DNA of 64,000 bases from Dugong dugon (taxonomy: Eukaryota > Chordata > Mammalia > Sirenia > Dugongidae): NCBI GenBank assembly GCA_030035585.1, contig CM057469.1, positions 18,408,501 through 18,472,500 on the forward strand, written 5' to 3'. Below the pieces are notes generated by a model. The model saw only the letters and a program-made list of their open reading frames with translations. It ran no database searches and was not told where the DNA came from. Every line of letters starts with the position of its first letter. The first letter of the stretch is position 1. Below, piece by piece: positions 32,540 to 43,323 of the stretch. Made by a program: the position numbers and the translations under genes.

Positions 32540-32655
32540 CAGGTCTGTCTCCTCCACTACTCAGAGCAGGGGCCATGTCTTCCCCATCTTTGTATCTCCT
32601 GTTCTGAGCATGGTATTCATGCAGAGTGTTCAAGAAAAGTCTGTTGAACTGATCT
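32540..32655 (+). mobile_element. L2 LINE 3' end fragment
   Basis: ggtctgtctcctccactact, cagagcaggggccatgtctt, ccccatctttgtatctcctg and a final ctgttgaactga match the L2 terminus. Confidence 0.65.
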
Positions 32656-32896
32656 GGGCCGTGACAGCCAAAATCACTCTAGAGAAGTGGGCAGCATTTG
32701 AGAGCTGCGTGTATGCTCCCATACTGACTCCAAGGCTCAACACTCCCGGCAGCTAGAGGAAAAGGCAGGTTGGCACTTGGCTATATTGTCTGCATCTCTT
32801 TTCCAAAATATATCCTTTTTCTCACAAATCTGCTTTACCAAATGATTTTTCAAGAAATTTCCCACACTGGAATTCCTTGAAGTCTTTATTTTTCTG
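32656..32896. other. Short single-copy spacer
   Basis: No feature recognised. Confidence 0.35.
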
Positions 32897-33086
32897 TACC
32901 CCAATGTAACACACTTGAGTGCTAACCAAAAGGTTGGTGGTTAGAGTCCACCCAGAAGCGCTTGGAAGGAAGGCCTGGTGATCGACCTCCAAAAAGTCAG
33001 CCACTGAAACCCCTATGGAGCATAGCTCTACTCTGACACACATGGGGTCAACATGAGTCAGAATCGACTTGATGGCAACTGGTAAT
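32897..33086 (+). mobile_element. AfroSINE, long form, head partly lost
   Basis: Begins within the head at aacacacttgagtgctaacc, with core aaggcctggtgatcgacctc and tail gtcaacatgagtcagaatcg then acttgatggcaactggt. It lies immediately before a DNA transposon and an antisense SINE. Confidence 0.85.
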
Positions 33087-33116
33087 GGGCTGGCAAACTT
33101 CTTTTGTAAAGGGCTA

Positions 33117-33330
33117 AACCCAAACTCAAACCAGTTGCTTTGGAGTTGATTCTGACTCATGGCAACCCCATGTGTTTCAGAGTAGAACTGAACATAGGGT
33201 TTTCAATGGCTGTGACCTTTAGGAAGATCACCGGGCCTTTCTTTCAAGGCACTTCTGAGTGAATTCAAACTGCCAATCTTTTTAGATAGTAGCTGAGCAC
33301 TCAACCCTTTGTACTACCCAGGGACTCCTC
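33117..33330 (-). mobile_element. AfroSINE, long form, antisense
   Basis: The antisense tail begins ccagttgctttggagttgat and the head ends tactacccagggactcct. Flanks are tgtaaagggcta (33105-33116) and tgcgaaggacta (33331-33342), a decayed target duplication inside the DNA transposon. Confidence 0.85.
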
Positions 33331-33342
33331 TGCGAAGGACTA

Positions 33343-33489
33343 ACCAGAACCAAAAACCAAACCTGTTGCCGTCAAGTCGATTCCAACTCATAGTGACCCT
33401 TTAGGACGGAACAGTACTGCCCCGTAGGATTTCTAAGGAGCAGCTGGTGGATTCAAACTGCCTGCCTTTTAGTTAGCAGTCACAGCGCC
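33343..33489 (-). mobile_element. AfroSINE, short form, antisense
   Basis: ctgttgccgtcaagtcgatt through gccttttagttagcagtcac. Flanked by tgcgaaggacta (33331-33342) and tgtgaaggacta (33490-33501), 11 of 12 identical, so it used the same target as its neighbour. Confidence 0.85.
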
Positions 33490-33690
33490 TGTGAAGGACT
33501 AGGTGGTAAATATCTAGGCTTTGCGGGCTATATGTCTTTCCAACTACTCACCTCCACTGCAGTACCACCAAATCAGCCAGAGATAACATGTAAACAAATG
33601 GGTGTGGCTGTGTTCAGTGAAACTTTATTTACAAAAGCAGGTGGCTATGGGCTGGATTTGGCCCACAGGCCATAGCTGCCAACCCCTGAG

Positions 33691-34314
33691 GAAAGAGGAA
33701 AAAAGATCAGAGAGAATATGACAAACTAATTCTGCTATAAGAAAACCCTGGAGATAAATCTAGGGCCTTTCTTGACCTCCTCACTCTACCATCAGTTACA
33801 CACAGGGAAAAAAAATAAATAAATAAGGGTCAGGGAACTTCAATCATAGATTTTGCATTAAGCAACAACCTGAATCACAAATCCACATTTCAGAGATTTT
33901 CATCCTTTTATGTGCCATAACAGAGAACAGGAATCTAGCACCAGATCTGCAGTATCAGGTTTTTATCCTAGTCTCGCACCAATTTTTGTTTTTGCTACTT
34001 TCCTTAGAATTTAGTTTCTTTTGTTGTTGTTGTTTTCCAGTTCAGGTGACCTCAAAGTATCCATTCATTCTTTCATTGACTCAGGTGACCCTGATGTCCT
34101 TTATGGCAAGGTCATATTTACCCATTTATTACACCCCATCCTCCTTGTGACTAGCAGTGCCATACATACACAGAAGGCACGCTATATATGAATTCCATAA
34201 TAGATGTCATTAGCCTTAAGGAAGGTATAAGTTACTTGGCTGTGTTGACTCATTTTCTCAGTACATTCAAAAGTAAGTAAGTCTGAATACAGGTAAGATA
34301 ACATAAGCATGGAG
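33691..34314. other. Single-copy sequence
   Basis: No feature recognised apart from a short (AAAT)n at about 33809-33826. Confidence 0.4.
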
Positions 34315-34499
34315 CTCCATTCACTGATCCAAACCAAACCCGTTGCCGTTGAGTCGATTCCAACTCACAGCGACCCTATAGGACAGAGAACTACCCCATA
34401 GGGTTTCTAAGGAGGAGCTGGTGGATTTGAACTGCAGACCTTTGGGTTAGGGGCTAAACTCTTAACCATTGTACCACCAGCGCTCCATCCACTGGTCCA
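34315..34499 (-). mobile_element. AfroSINE, short form, antisense, with target duplication
   Basis: Body 34332-34482. The flanks ctccattcactgatcca (34315-34331) and ctccatccactggtcca (34483-34499) match at 15 of 17 positions. Confidence 0.9.
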
Positions 34500-34732
34500 A
34501 AGGCAGGTTAAACAAAAAACCCACTGCTATCGAGTCAATTTCAACTCATAGTGACCCTATAAGACAGGGAAGAACTGCCCCATAGGGCTCCCAAGGCTGT
34601 AAATCTTTACGGAAGCAGATGGCCACATCTTTTTCCTGAGGATTGGCTGGTGGGTTCGAACAGCTGATCTTTCGGTTAGCAGCCGAGTGCTTTAACCACT
34701 TTGCCACCAGTGCTCCTTCTAAAGGCAGGTTA
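34499..34732 (-). mobile_element. AfroSINE, long form, antisense, with target duplication
   Basis: Body 34511-34720. Flanked by a perfect 12-bp repeat, aaaggcaggtta, at 34499-34510 and 34721-34732. Confidence 0.93.
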
Positions 34733-35694
34733 GAAAGCTTAAAATAAAATAACTGGGTGGGGCTGGGAGAGGAGTTAGATAACCCAACATGAAAACAATA
34801 AAACCAAACTAGAGGAGATCAGTGGACAGCTGGACTTACCAAAACATTACTGATCAGCTCACTTAGTTTTGTGTTTTTCCAGCCTGCAGTATGGAAATAA
34901 TTGGTTGTTTGTAAACAAAATACAGAAAGAGAAAATTCTCAGCCTAAAGCTATAATTAGTTTGTCAGTGCTGTGTGTCTGTGATGTGTGTACAAAGAGAA
35001 ATGCATTCCTGCTGAAATGGCTTCCTCTTCCACCTCTGCCTTCTCTTTCCAAAATGGACTTGGATAATCAAAGGCAAATAGAAGTAAGGCTTCAGCCAGC
35101 CATTCTGTAAGCCTGACTCATGACATGGTCCTATCAGCTGAGCTGTAAGGCCACGAATAGTTTCACCAACCACTGTTCCAAACCTTGATGGAAGTACTAA
35201 CCCTAGGAAAATCACAGTGTGGGGAGATTCAATTCTATGCCTTTATTTGCAGGCAAAGGACGTTAACTAACATCTCTCCTAACTGGGTTCACATCATACT
35301 TGATGAATGTTCAAACATGATTGTACCAGTAGCATTTTCTCTGAAAATTGCAGCGATTACTCATTAGTAAATGAGGGCCCTTGGGCAAAGAATCTGGTCA
35401 GAAGACTGAGTACAGTGTTACTAACCAGATGCAACAAATTAATCCTGAAAGTTTGGCACTTGGAATAGAATCTGTAACAGGGGTCAGAATGGGGATTGAA
35501 GCGCTGCAATGAGAATGTGCATGTACAATATTATATCCATTACCATTCCTAAAAAAGTTTAGTTGACCTTTCTATTGGAAGCTGTCTACCTTGCACTAAA
35601 AGAAAGTAAAAGTATGTGAGGATGTAGCAATGTGCCTTCATGAGCACACAGGTGAGGAAAGAGACTGGACAGAAACAATGCAGCTGGAACACTG
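34733..35694. other. Single-copy sequence
   Basis: No gene or repeat recognised. Confidence 0.4.
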
Positions 35695-35830
35695 CATCCA
35701 CAGCCTGGGATTTAGTCTTGGGTCAGTCACGGACCAGTGGACCTTGGACAAATTCAGCAAACATCTGGTTCTTCTTCCTAATCTGTAAAACAGCAATACT
35801 CTAGTCAGGCTGCTTTCTTACTCAGAGATT
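35695..35830 (+). repeat. MIR SINE fragment
   Basis: cacagcctgggatttagtct and ttggacaaattcagcaaaca with cttcctaatctgtaaaacag: MIR middle, diverged. Confidence 0.55.
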
Positions 35831-35924
35831 TCCTAGAGGCTAAATAGCTGGTGTCTACACCACTGTAAATGTGGCATGAATGACGTCTTTACATTACCTA
35901 GAGCATAGCTAGTGTGAAGAGTTA

Positions 35925-36044
35925 GGGCTTGAGAACTGCACTGCCTGGGTTTGGATGGGCTCTCTCACTTGCTTCATGGCCTGGTATTTCTTGGAAGATC
36001 CACAAATTCTTTGTACCTCAATTTCCTCATTTGTAAAATGAATG
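35925..36044 (+). repeat. MIR SINE, left part, split by an AfroSINE
   Basis: gcactgcctgggtttggatg, tgtacctcaatttcctcatt and tgtaaaatgaatg. The 3' part resumes at 36240. Confidence 0.8.
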
Positions 36045-36239
36045 TTGTTAGTTGCCATGGAGTTGATTCCAACTCATGGTGATGCCAGGTGTGCAGAGAA
36101 GAACTGTTCCACAGGGTTTTCAAGGCTGTGACCATTCAGAAGCAGATCACCAGACCTTCCTACCAAGCTGCCTCTGGGCAGGTTTGAACCGCCAACCTTT
36201 CAGAGAGTAGTCAAGCACTTAAGCATGTGTGCCACCCAG
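36045..36239 (-). mobile_element. AfroSINE, long form, antisense, inserted in MIR
   Basis: The antisense tail gttgttagttgccatggagt is at the left and the head (agcacttaagcatgtgtgcc, acccag) at the right. It separates the two halves of one MIR, dating it after that MIR. Confidence 0.88.
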
Positions 36240-36330
36240 AAATTAAATATGTTTAATCATGTAAAACCCTTAGAACAGCTCTTGGCCCATAGTAAGTGCA
36301 CATAAAATATTAACTGGTATTATTCATGTA
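36240..36330 (+). repeat. MIR SINE, right part
   Basis: taaaacccttagaacagctc, ttggcccatagtaagtgcac and ataaaatattaactgg complete the MIR begun at 35925. Confidence 0.8.
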
Positions 36331-36384
36331 AATGTCGATCAGGAAAAGTCAGGTATTCATATAACAACTTAAAAACATAAAAAA

Positions 36385-36735
36385 TAATTTGGCACTTTCT
36401 AGAAAACGAGGAGATGCACATACCTATGACTTAGCAATTCCATTCCTACCCTAGAGAAACTCACGTATTTGCACAAGGTGACATGGCCAACAATGTTCAC
36501 TGCAGCAATGTTTTGCAGAATGGCCACCAACAACATCAAGTGCGTTAAAGATATCAATGCACTTTGACTCAATAATTCTCTTCTTAGGATTGTATATCTC
36601 TTCTAAGGAAATAACCAGAGATATGCACAAAAATTTATGTGGAAGGATATTCACTGCAACATCATTAATCATAGCGAAATATTAAAAAACACCTAAATAT
36701 ACAATATAGGTATTCATGAAGGTATCAGCCACACA
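36385..36735 (+). mobile_element. Old L1M fragment, ORF2 C-terminal / 3' region
   Basis: tgacttagcaattccattcc, tagagaaactcacgtatttg, ttcactgcaacatcattaat and catagcgaaatattaaaaaa follow the C-terminal end of an old L1 ORF2. The region recurs twice in similar form (36420 and 36570), suggesting rearrangement. The L1 3' end resumes at 37320. Confidence 0.7.
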
Positions 36736-36819
36736 ATGCAGCAATGCAATAATCTATGGTCTATATATATCCATATCTACCTACCTATCTGTCTACTTAT
36801 CTATCTATATATATACATG

Positions 36820-36985
36820 GAGCCCTGGTGGCTCAGTGGTTAAGAGATCAGCTGTTAACCAAAAGATTGGCAGTTTGAATCCACCACCTGCTCCTTCGAA
36901 ACCCTATAGGTATGGGGCAGTTCTACTCTATCCTATAGGGTTGCTATGAGTCAGAATTGACTTGACTATAGTGGAGTTTGGTTTC

Positions 36986-36987
<2 letters not shown>
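36820..36987 (+). mobile_element. AfroSINE, short form
   Basis: ggagccctggtggctcagtg, loop cagctgttaaccaaaagatt, tail ggttgctatgagtcagaatt. Its 3' end feeds into the following (CA)n. Confidence 0.92.

Positions 36988-37075
<88 letters not shown>
36988..37075 (+). repeat. (CA)n microsatellite
   Basis: About 43 uninterrupted CA units between two inverted AfroSINEs. Confidence 0.97.
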
Positions 37076-37077
<2 letters not shown>

Positions 37078-37278
37078 GGTTAGTTGCTGTCGAGTCGATT
37101 CCAACTCACAGTGACCTCATGTGTGCAGAGTAGAACTGCTCCATAGGCTTTTCAAGGCTGTGACCTTTTGGAAGCAGATCACCAGGCCTTTCTTCTGAGG
37201 CACCTCTGGGTGAATTCGAACCACCAACCTTTCTGTTAGCAGCCAAGCGTTTAACCATTGGTGCCATCCAAAGACTCT
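37078..37278 (-). mobile_element. AfroSINE, long form, antisense
   Basis: Antisense tail ttagttgctgtcgagtcgat and head gttagcagccaagcgtttaa, ending gtgccatccaaagactc. Paired tail-to-tail with the sense AfroSINE across the (CA)n. Confidence 0.9.
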
Positions 37279-37319
37279 ATACATACACACATACATACAT
37301 ATATATATAACTTCATGCA

Positions 37320-37620
37320 TTTGTTTTTCAACTTCTAGTAAATGATATGGGAAAATGTTTAAGGGATAACATTAAGTGTAGAAAATAGAATACAACACTG
37401 CATACCCATAGGGATCCAACTCTGTAAAATAACTATATATGCTTTCAAAAAAGGTGGGAAGGAAACCCGCTAAAAAGCCATTGGTGATTATCTCTGGCTA
37501 CTGGGATCATGGGTGCCTTTTTTCCTCATATTCTTATAGATTTTTCAACAGTTTTTCAGTGGGCATGTTTTACAATTAGAATAAAACATAAATTATCAAA
37601 TAAGTACAGCAATTTAGAAC
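37320..37620 (+). mobile_element. Old L1M 3' UTR
   Basis: ggatccaactctgtaaaata, aaaggtgggaaggaaacccg, ttatctctggctactgggat and gtgggcatgttttacaatta match the 3' UTR of old L1M elements and continue the fragment at 36385. Confidence 0.7.
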
Positions 37621-37994
37621 TAGGAAGGATTTCTTCATTTTTACATATGGGGAGAGGTTAAGTGAAGGTCACATCACTAATGAGCAGCTGAATCGCCTTT
37701 CCGACTGGGCAGCCCTGTCCCAAGGGAGACCCAGAGAACAGCAACAAGGCCTCTGCTGGGCCCAACGGCATGGCAACTAGAACTGCCCAGCTCACCGCAT
37801 GGGCACTCTGGTCGATGTTCACGCTCTCTCACTTGCTTTTCTGTCTTCTTGAATATTCATCCATTTATATCCAGTCAGGTTCATCTCAACGGTAAGGAAA
37901 AGGCAGCTAATTTTATTTTACTTCTCTTGGCATCATTGCCTTAATATTTGCTTATACTGCAACTTCAAGTAGCAAGTAATGTAATATAGCTTTT
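37621..37994. other. Single-copy sequence
   Basis: No feature recognised. Confidence 0.4.
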
Positions 37995-38465
37995 AAAAAG
38001 TGATAGACACTCTCAAATTCTTAAAAAAAAAAAATCAGACTTATTGGACCAGCAGAGACTAGAGGAACTTCTGAAACTGTCGCCCTGAAATACCCTTTAA
38101 ACTTGGAACTGAAACCACTCCCAGAGGTCACTTTTCAGACAAACAACAGATTGGATCATAAAATAAGCAATATCACTCAGCTCTTTAAAAAAAAAAAAAT
38201 CTATATGAGACCAAATGGTCAACATTTACCCTAAAGCAAGAAATGATAAGGTAAGGGGAGCTGCTGGGCAGGAAAGCTAGATTAATGGAAACAGAACAAC
38301 CAGAATGGAAATAAAGAGAACGTTGACACATCGTGAAAAATGTAACAAACGTAGCTGAACAATATGCATAGAAATTGTTAAATGTGAACCTAATTTGCTA
38401 TGTAAAGTTTCACCAAAAACACAATGAAATATTATTAAAAAAATACATAAAAATTTTAAAAGAAA
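37995..38465 (+). mobile_element. Afrotherian L1 3' UTR fragment
   Basis: ctcaaattcttaaaaaaaaa, ccctgaaataccctttaaac, gaacgttgacacatcgtgaa and caccaaaaacacaatgaaat. Same family as 10355-10826. Confidence 0.87.
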
Positions 38466-38497
38466 AGGGATAAATGCTCAAAATAAAAAAAAAAAAA

Positions 38498-38650
38498 GTC
38501 TGTTGCCATCGAGTCGATTCCGAATCATAGTGACCTTACAGGACAGAGTAGAACTGCCCCATAGGGTTTCCAAAGAGAGGCTGGTGGATTCGAATTGCCG
38601 ACCTTCTGGTTAGCAGCCGAGCTTTTAATCACTGTGCCACCAGGGCTCCA
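38498..38650 (-). mobile_element. AfroSINE, short form, antisense
   Basis: gttgccatcgagtcgattcc through gttagcagccgagcttttaa and caccagggctcc, directly behind the A-rich end of the L1 fragment. Confidence 0.9.
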
Positions 38651-40429
38651 ACAGAGGCTCAGGGGTTCAGAAATACCTAAATTTAATTAAAACCAAACAA
38701 GGGGTGGTGGTGTGAGAATGGATATCAAGGCAAACAGCATATGGACCCAGCTTTGTACAGATGCTTAAACAACACATCAGGGACAAGCTGCAAAGGGATC
38801 TCTAGCATTAAGTTGATCGACAGTGTGTCCTTTTTAGGTGCCTTAAAAAACCATATGTACAATGTCTAGCACTAATTTCTCCTTGAACTCAAAAGTTTGT
38901 CCCACATAAGTTTGTTGTAATCAAAAGTTGAGACTCTGGTTTTGCAGAGTGGATATGAGATGTCTAGGCATTTATCCATGTTAGAAAACAAAGCACAGCT
39001 TGAGAGTTATTTTCATTTAAACAGAGTTCCCACAATTCTTACAATAGAAAGGAGAGTAAAAAAGAGAAAGAAAAAAAGATGGGGGTGGAGGGGCATACAA
39101 CTTTCTCTTCTATCGCTGGTGGCTCTACTGATAGAGAACTAGGGCAGTTTCTAGGACAGATCAGATCCTTCCCTTTGAGGCCTCCTCAATAGTTTTCTCA
39201 ATGTTTGCCTGAAGCAGGAGTTTGCTGACAAAATGCTTTCAAATGCATTGTATGAAGCCTCCCAATGGAAGGTATCAAAGGAAAATACTAAGTTTTGTTC
39301 AGCCAGGGCTTTCCTGCTCTGTTATTGATGCCTTTGAGCACCTCAGAGGGAGACAAAGGGAAGAAAACCTGCTGGACCAAAATGTACTTTGTTTTTATAA
39401 TTCATGTAACAAGATGTGTAGGGAGAAGCATGAATGCATTTGGAAGGGGCTGGTAAGGCCAAAACTGAGCCATATTTTATTTCCACCTTTCTTCAGGTTT
39501 ACCTCCCCAGGTACTCAAAGACACAAGACACAAGAACTACTTAGGAGAAAAGCAAGAAGGCAGTCTTGAATGCTGCTGTACTGCTACAATGAAGCCAGAA
39601 GAGATTATGTGGCTATGGCAAGAATCACAAATGGGAAAGATATGGAGACTCTAGTCTGTGAAGTGCAGTAAAACAGCTCCCTGCTCCATTCATAATACTT
39701 CTAGTAGATGGAAAAAAAAAAAAAAATTGCCAGTATCTTGTTAAAAACCAAACTTTCAAACTATTTGAGGACTGAATCACCCTACTTCAATGAATTGGCC
39801 TTCCTTTAGCTCACATCCTTCATATTGGTATAAGTTGCAGTTCTGAAACAGGAGACAGCATTCAGCCTAAAGGTTTACCCAAGCCTGCTTATCCCAAGCC
39901 CTCGGCTTGGTTTGTGGACCATGCTCTGCTTGGACATGACAAGGCTAGTCACTGCAATTTTTATTCACACAATTTTAGAATGGTATCATTTCCATGTTTA
40001 AATATACTGAGGTTGTTATAATATCAGTACTTGTAAGTGATCAACATTTTTAACTTAATGAACATAATTATTTCAACTGTTTCCAAAGTACTTGGTCTTC
40101 AGTTATATCATTTGCAAATTGAGGACTTGTCAGAATTTCAAATTTCCCCCCATAGTTTGTGATCAGACCAAGTAGAATCTGGATCAAAAAGCATTAAACA
40201 AGACAAATCATACTATATTACTAAAAGCCACAATTCATAGCCAAAGTATAATATTAATTAATATGCTTGTACCAAACTACATAGCAACCAGTTTCAAAAC
40301 AGCAAAACCACATAGCTGCAAGGAGAAACAGACAGAAGCACACTAATAGGAGCCTTTAACACAGAGTCAGGACTAGGGTGAGGCAATGAGGCACTCTACT
40401 TGGGTACACAGTTTAAGGGGGTGCCAAAA
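38651..40429. other. Single-copy sequence
   Basis: No gene or repeat confidently recognised. A 115-codon frame at 39222-39569 has no domain I recognise. Confidence 0.4.
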
Positions 40430-40660
40430 ATCTCAGTAACCAACAAAAACAAAAGAATAAAAATAAATGCATTATTCCCAATTCCAAAAGTTAGGAAAAG
40501 AACAAAAAAGTAAGCCAAAAGAAAACAGGAGGAAGGAAATAGTAAAATTAAAAGAAGAAATCAATGAGTTAGCAGACGGGAAGAATAGTAGAACTAATAA
40601 AAATAAATCAAAATGTTGGTTCTTTGAAAAACAAACAATCAAGTAAAACTTTTCCCTGAA
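40430..40660 (+). mobile_element. Old L1M ORF2 fragment
   Basis: gtaagccaaaagaaaacagg, aggaaggaaatagtaaaatt and aaatgttggttctttgaaaa correspond to the L1 ORF2 linker (the KSWFFEK-type region). Confidence 0.7.
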
Positions 40661-41368
40661 GTAAATCTAATGGCAAGGGACGGACTGAATGAGTTCCCAT
40701 AGGGGAGGCATAACCCAAAGAAGTTTAAATCAAACAAGAAATTACTTACAAGCTTATGTTCTTATCTTAAAAATTCATACAAGTTACGTATTCTATTGTA
40801 TAATATACCTTTGGGTTTTTTGTTGTTAAAAAATGTTTTTCCCCCAAATCTTCAAGAAAAACTAATGTGCCAGGAAGACGTGCCATACCCAACAGCTTCT
40901 TAGAGCCCCTGGAGTGTGGTTGCTCTATATCCTTGGGGGTACAGATTCCCCAGTTTGAGAAGATCCCTTTAGTATTAATACTCTCTCATTCTAAATCCTA
41001 TCATAGACTACATCTATCCATGAGGTATGATATCACTTGTCTCCTCGTTTTCCCAGTGAGAAGATTGGGTACCGTGAAGTAGAACTATCTATCAAAGGTA
41101 TCAAAGTCAAACAGTAACAGAGATGGAACAATAGTTCACCATCTACCATTGCTCTCATAAATAGCCACCGGACCCACTGGATGGTGTCTTAAACCTTATA
41201 GAAAGGATCTTATAGAAAAGGATTAGATTATTTTTCTCATCTAATTAACATGATTCCTTTCTCCCTCTAGCATTAAAACTGAGAGAATGTCTCCTGATGC
41301 AAAAGTAAAATAACTCTTCAGGGAAGTATGGTACCAATCCTTTCCTTTTGATCTTTATGTTCAAAATG
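40661..41368. other. Single-copy sequence
   Basis: No feature recognised. Confidence 0.4.
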
Positions 41369-41573
41369 TTGTTAGGTGCCATTGTGTCGATTCCAACTCA
41401 TGGTGACCCCACGTATTACAGAGTAGAACTGCTCCATAAGGTTTTCTAGGCTGTAACCTTTATGGGAGTAGATTGCTAGGTCTTTTCTCTCACAAAGCTG
41501 GAGGGTGGGTTTGAACAGCCAATCTTTCAGTCATCAGCTGAGTGCTTAACCATTGTGCAACCAGGGCTCCTTA
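41369..41573 (-). mobile_element. AfroSINE, long form, antisense
   Basis: Antisense tail gttgttaggtgccattgtgt and cgattccaactcatggtgac; head tgagtgcttaaccattgtgc followed by accagggctcct. Confidence 0.88.
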
Positions 41574-43126
41574 TGCAAACTCTAATCCCAGTCAATTGCC
41601 ATATTTTTATGCAGATAACTTGAGCCTGCAACGTTTGTTTGCCAACTGTGCCCTCCCCACTCACCGTGTTTTCGTAAGTGCTGCTATGCCAATTTTCTTA
41701 CATGCTGCTGTAATCTGGGTGGCAAGAAAGCTCCCGCAGCCCTGTAAATTCAGTGATTTCGAAGGAGCCACCATGTTGATTCCAAGCTAGACAAGGAAAG
41801 CAACTTCCAGACTCAATCACAAGGTCAACAGAGAAGAGTAAGAGAAAATGGCCACCAAAAATACCAACTGGAGAGGGCAGCTGATTGCTTCAAGTGGATC
41901 AATGGGACAATAACACAGGAAAACTCACCAAATTCTGCCCAGAACATACAACTGCATTTTATATTACAATGTTGATGCTGCCCAAGGAAAAATATAGGTA
42001 AAACTGTATTAATACATTTTTCTCTCCTCATAAATAATACATCCACCATGTATGGACATACCTCATATATAGAATAATGAAAAATGCTCACGTAAGAAAA
42101 AATCAATTCTGTGTATGGTAAGCCTACTTGCAGTGAATCCATTAGTGGAAATTCTTGGCAATAATTACATAAGTTATCAAATAGACTGTAAGAAGCATCT
42201 ATGGTAGATGAATGTTCTTGGGAAAATTGTCATTTAAGTTGTCATGTTTTCGTCTTTTTTTGCATAAATTCCCCTCCAGCAGTCAAGTATCAAGGATATT
42301 TTTACCTCTTTATTCAACTAAGAGTTCCAAAGTAATGTTGATTACAGAATTCCATAATCCAGTCTAAAATGGAAAAGTCATTATAGTTTCTGCTTCCCAT
42401 TTTGTCAAGTGTAAAGAGCTTCAGGCTAGCCAGGTGTTTAGTGAAAGCGCTTCCCAGCTCACAGCCACTTATCTGATTAACAGTACAAAGTGGAGATGTA
42501 TGTCAGCCACGGAGAGGGTGATAAAAGTGGAGCTCTTGCAACACACTAAATCATGGGAATTAGGTCTGAGAAGAAAACACAGCCCCTCCTGATCCAGCTA
42601 CAATGAAAGTGATTACTACACACTACGTAAACAAACGTAATTCAAAGGCAAGTAAAAGTCCCTTCCAAAAAAAAGTTATTGAGAAAATACATTTCTTTGT
42701 GATGTGTCCAGCTTGTTTCTTGACTCAGGTTTGCAAGTTGCTCTCACTGATTTTTGGAAATGTCCTGGTTCTTTTTGCCCCACTGCTCTTGGCCTATGAG
42801 AATAGACTTCCATATGACTACAATCCACAGGAATACAGAGTATCAATGAAAGCAAGATCCTTGATGGCAATGCCGGCTGCAGGCTCCAGACCCTTTCTAT
42901 TATTGTGATGGACTATCTGTTGCTGTGTTCAATTTGGCTCAAAATCCGCATATGCTATTCTGAATTTGCAGGCCATAAACAGCAACAAAAGCTCAATTTA
43001 ACAGTATTCTTGTTTCAGGCATTGGAGATTCTCTAAGAATGTGATGGCTGTGAATATTTTGTATTGCTTTAAGGATTTAATATCTGCTGGTGCTTCTGCT
43101 TTTAAAATCACAAGGCTAGCCGAAGC
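41574..43126. other. Single-copy sequence
   Basis: No transposon or gene recognised. A 101-codon frame at 42603-42908 has a hydrophobic stretch but no context supporting a gene. Confidence 0.4.
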
Positions 43127-43323
43127 CCAAAAGCCAGTTGCCATTAAGTTGACTCCAACTTATGGACCCCATGTGTGTCAGAGTAGAATTGTGCCCCACA
43201 GGGTTTTCAGTGGCTGAAGTAGTTCACAAGGCTTTTTTCCCCAGGTGCCTCTGGTTGAACTCGAACCTCCAACATTTTGGTTAGCAGTGGAGCATGTTAA
43301 CTGTTTGCACTACCCAGAGACTC
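43127..43323 (-). mobile_element. AfroSINE, long form, antisense, diverged
   Basis: gttgccattaagttgactcc, atgtgtgtcagagtagaatt and the head ttttggttagcagtggagca. Confidence 0.82.

Larger units (their letters stand above)
33088..33690 (+). mobile_element. Non-autonomous DNA transposon (hAT/Charlie-type), split by two SINEs
   Basis: The element starts gggctggcaaacttcttttg and tgtaaagggct, is interrupted at 33117-33489, resumes gaaggactaggtggtaaata and ggctttgcgggctatatgtc, and continues gtggctgtgttcagtgaaac and tttatttacaaaagcaggtg. It ends ttggcccacaggccatagct and gccaacccctg. The terminal gccaacccctg is the complement of the expected start. It is an old mammalian-wide MER-type element; I do not assign a Repbase name. 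Confidence 0.65.

Noticed and set aside
42603-42908. 101-codon frame with a hydrophobic stretch
   Set aside because: No signal peptide layout, family resemblance or exon boundaries; overlapping antisense frame of similar length.
1827-43323. Regularly recurring repeats of similar length, considered as a CRISPR-like or satellite array
   Set aside because: The copies are irregularly spaced, in both orientations and individually bracketed by target duplications: interspersed SINEs in a mammalian genome.
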